A stretch of 64,000 nucleotides of DNA from Macrotrachela quadricornifera. Taxonomy: Eukaryota; Rotifera; Eurotatoria; Philodinida; Philodinidae. The translations under genes and the position numbers were made by a program. The stretch is from NCBI GenBank assembly GCA_022393335.1, contig JAJEKB010019224.1:253274-317273 (forward strand). Direction: 5' to 3'. The notes beneath the pieces are model-generated. The model was not told the origin of the DNA and searched no databases. It saw only the letters and a program-made list of their open reading frames with translations. Positions 62,133-64,000 of this stretch are shown here, piece after piece. The number at the start of each line of letters is the position of its first letter. Position 1 is the stretch's first letter.

Positions 62133-62340
62133 CCGATGCAACTAAAAAATAAAAAAATGACATTTTCTATGATGAAATCCACATAAAAAACGATGTTTTT
62201 CATTTCCATCGATTAAGATGAAAATTTTCATCAGTTGTATTTCATGATTTTGGTTAAACATTGATTTTTTAACCAATGTCATTTTTTTCGTATTTTTCAC
62301 ATGAAAGTCATCATTTTTTGCCATGTTTTGATTAGATGGG
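62133..62340. repeat. Short repeat, copy 2 (inverted)
   Basis: Reverse-complement relative of 60686-60869. It ends CCATGTTTTGATTAGATGGG, mirroring CCCACGTAATCAAAACATGG of copy 1. The two copies and the unique DNA between them form a second, inner inverted repeat inside the composite element. Confidence 0.6.
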
Positions 62341-62846
62341 TAGAGTAATAAAGTTAATTATTCCTGCTCGAAAACTAGGGCACGAGATTTTGTGTGTTCT
62401 AACACATAGAGTTCTCTCTCGAAAACATTGAAAAGGGTATTTATACAGACAGATATCGACATGAGCTCTAAACTCATCATTTTCCTGGTGAATTTTTTAA
62501 AAAACATCATGACACATGATGTATTTTATATCAAAGTCATTCGATGAAAATGATGAAAAAGTAATGAAAATAATGGAATGATTTTGGTAATTTTTGAGAT
62601 AAGTAAAGTCATGTAATTTTTTTGATGAAAATTTTAAAAATCATTATTTAAATGGTAAAAATTTTGCAAATAACCATTTAAATGAAATTTTTTTGGTTTT
62701 TTAGTTACATGGGTAGGCCTAGTCATATATGATTTTGTAAAGAATTTCAAGCGGTATCTTTGGTTAAAAAAAATGTTTTAATCAAATAAATAGTAGAAAA
62801 GAAATTTGAAAAATACAAATAGGGTAATTTATTCTGGGACACTCGA

Positions 62847-64000
62847 TACTTGTTGACCTAAATAATTTGTTTGCACTTAATTAATATTAGTTTTTTTTGC
62901 TCTTGTTGCTTTCCTGTAAATATTGTTTTGTGTAATTTATTTGACTCTAACAAATAATTTATGAAATAAAATTCAATATAAGTTCATAATATAATAGTCA
63001 CTTATTATGACTTATTTTAAACTGTGATATAAATCAAAAGTATTTATCATGCATATCTTAAATCTAAGGATAATTATTTGATCATTAATCTACGTTCGAT
63101 TCTCTACATAAAATCAAATATATGTGCATGTTAGCAAACTTGTTATCATCTTAGAAACGTGTATTTTATAAAGTCTGAGAAATATGAGAACATAGGAAAA
63201 GAATACATTTAAATAATTGTTGTTTTTCGATTTACTATTGAAACTTGTGAAAGACATCGTATTTTCATATCTTTCACTGTAACTTGATGATAATAATAAT
63301 GACTGTTATTGTATTCCACATCATCAATGGATACTATTAATCTGGTTTGACTACACCATTTCCATTTGAAATATAACCTTTCCTCTATGAATTTATTTTA
63401 GTAAACGAAAATATATTATTTTGAATGCTATCAGTAAAGTACATGACAAATTTTAATTAATTATTTAATTTAATTTGCTTTTAGACATTGCCTGTGCGAT
63501 GGTTGTTATGATTAGAGAGTGTAAACAATGCATATTTCAAGTAAAATTCTTTTTTTACCTTTATTTTCTTATATTATTTGACCAAGCAAAAGCTGTTGAT
63601 CATGGAAAAATATATTTTACTGTTAACAAACGCTGTTTTCAGGTTGAAAAAGACGAAAAACGTGTTCTTTCTTAATTATACTTTATATTTTGTTTCATAC
63701 TTTTTCTCAGCTTCTGAGACTATTTTATTCGATTTAACATCATAAACTGAGTCTACATTTATTGTTAAACTGACCTTAGACCTCGGAATCATTTTATAGT
63801 GGCGCTCCAAACCATATTGAGTGTAACGCGCATAAATCGCCTTTGCAAATCTATGTAATCTTTTCACGTAAGTGATGAAGCCAAATGTATTATCTCATTT
63901 AAATCATCAGACATAAAAGTGTATATCCTTCTTTGTTAAAAAAAATTGTTTTTACTAATACGACGATATGAGCAAGGATAGCGGTATTGTCTTTTTTTTT
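62847..64000. other. Right-hand flank, with possible exon-like remnants near the end
   Basis: AT-rich up to about 63480. From 63484 a TTTTAG acceptor-like site opens a plus-strand frame ending at 63675. Minus-strand 63885..63676 is open and reads as a balanced, protein-like peptide (FGFITYVKRLHRFAKAIYAR, then a Val/Asp/Lys-rich end). I recognise neither. One of them could be an exon or a pseudogene piece of a gene beyond the window. Confidence 0.3.

Larger units (their letters stand above)
59966..62846. mobile_element. Composite foldback element (2.9 kb) with nested MITEs
   Basis: The outer arms (about 59966-60115 and 62705-62846) are inverted repeats. The left starts TTGGGTGTCCCAGAATAAA and the right end's reverse complement starts TCGAGTGTCCCAGAATAAA. 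TA dinucleotides flank both ends (59964-59965 and 62847-62848). The arms share the AGCTGTTTTAGATATATTTG and GCTTGAAATTCTTT-type blocks with the 461-bp MITE at 49230-49690. Inside lie a palindrome (about 60150-60563), two inverted copies of a roughly 190-bp repeat (60686-60869 and 62133-62340) and low-complexity DNA. No transposase is recognisable, so mobilisation would need a protein supplied elsewhere. Confidence 0.65.

Noticed and set aside
1..64000. tRNA, rRNA or snRNA genes
   Set aside because: I scanned by eye for cloverleaf-type A and B box pairs and rRNA-like stretches and saw none; a covariance-model scan would be needed to exclude them.

Overview
This window is AT-rich nuclear DNA from an invertebrate animal. 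Its genes have many short introns (about 47-63 nt, GT...TTTTAG type) and strongly A/T-ending codons, and they include animal-specific families: protocadherin, an aminergic GPCR, DEG/ENaC channels, a ciliary CFAP protein, golgin-84 and TMEM106. The DEG/ENaC N-terminus and the overall gene style look most like a rotifer, probably bdelloid. That assignment is an inference from memory, not from a search.

Layout. 572-1412 (-): the first two exons of a biogenic-amine-type GPCR; the rest lies off the left edge. 1413-8463: about 7 kb without a supported gene; its middle (about 4150-7800) is richer in GC and CpG and is probably 5' regulatory DNA of the GPCR. 8464-13115 (+): CFAP206 (axoneme/radial spoke), 8 exons. 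14037-15472 (+): a ZRANB2-like splicing factor, 10 exons, with one zinc finger instead of two. 19172-23238 (+): a seven-cadherin-repeat protocadherin. 25291-33013: three consecutive intronless genes, namely a GT31 beta-1,3-glycosyltransferase (-), TMEM106 (-) and a membrane-anchored RNase T2 (+), with a weak two-exon small-gene candidate at 30735-31087 (-). 33014-39429: gene-poor, with three foldback elements. 39430-43704 (+): a newly assembled nine-exon single-pass receptor resembling a class I cytokine receptor. 45608-48484 (+): golgin-84 (GOLGA5). 49712-51408 and 52700-54392 (both -): tandem DEG/ENaC channel paralogues. 58622-58942 (-): a candidate secreted neuropeptide precursor. 59966-62846: a nested foldback element with low-complexity DNA inside.

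The genes do not form one pathway. The common theme is membrane, secretory and neuronal function: GPCR, protocadherin, DEG/ENaC pair, putative neuropeptide, Golgi glycosyltransferase and golgin, and lysosomal TMEM106. The non-coding DNA is dominated by palindromic (foldback/MITE-like) elements. Three of them share the same terminal motif and TA flanks. One sits in an intron of the receptor gene, one beside the channel genes and one bounds the 2.9-kb nest near the right end.

Exon boundaries were read by eye from GT/AG sites, frame continuity and family alignment from memory. For every complete multi-exon gene except the receptor, summed exon lengths divide by three as read. For the receptor, one acceptor (about 41009/41010) was placed by frame.
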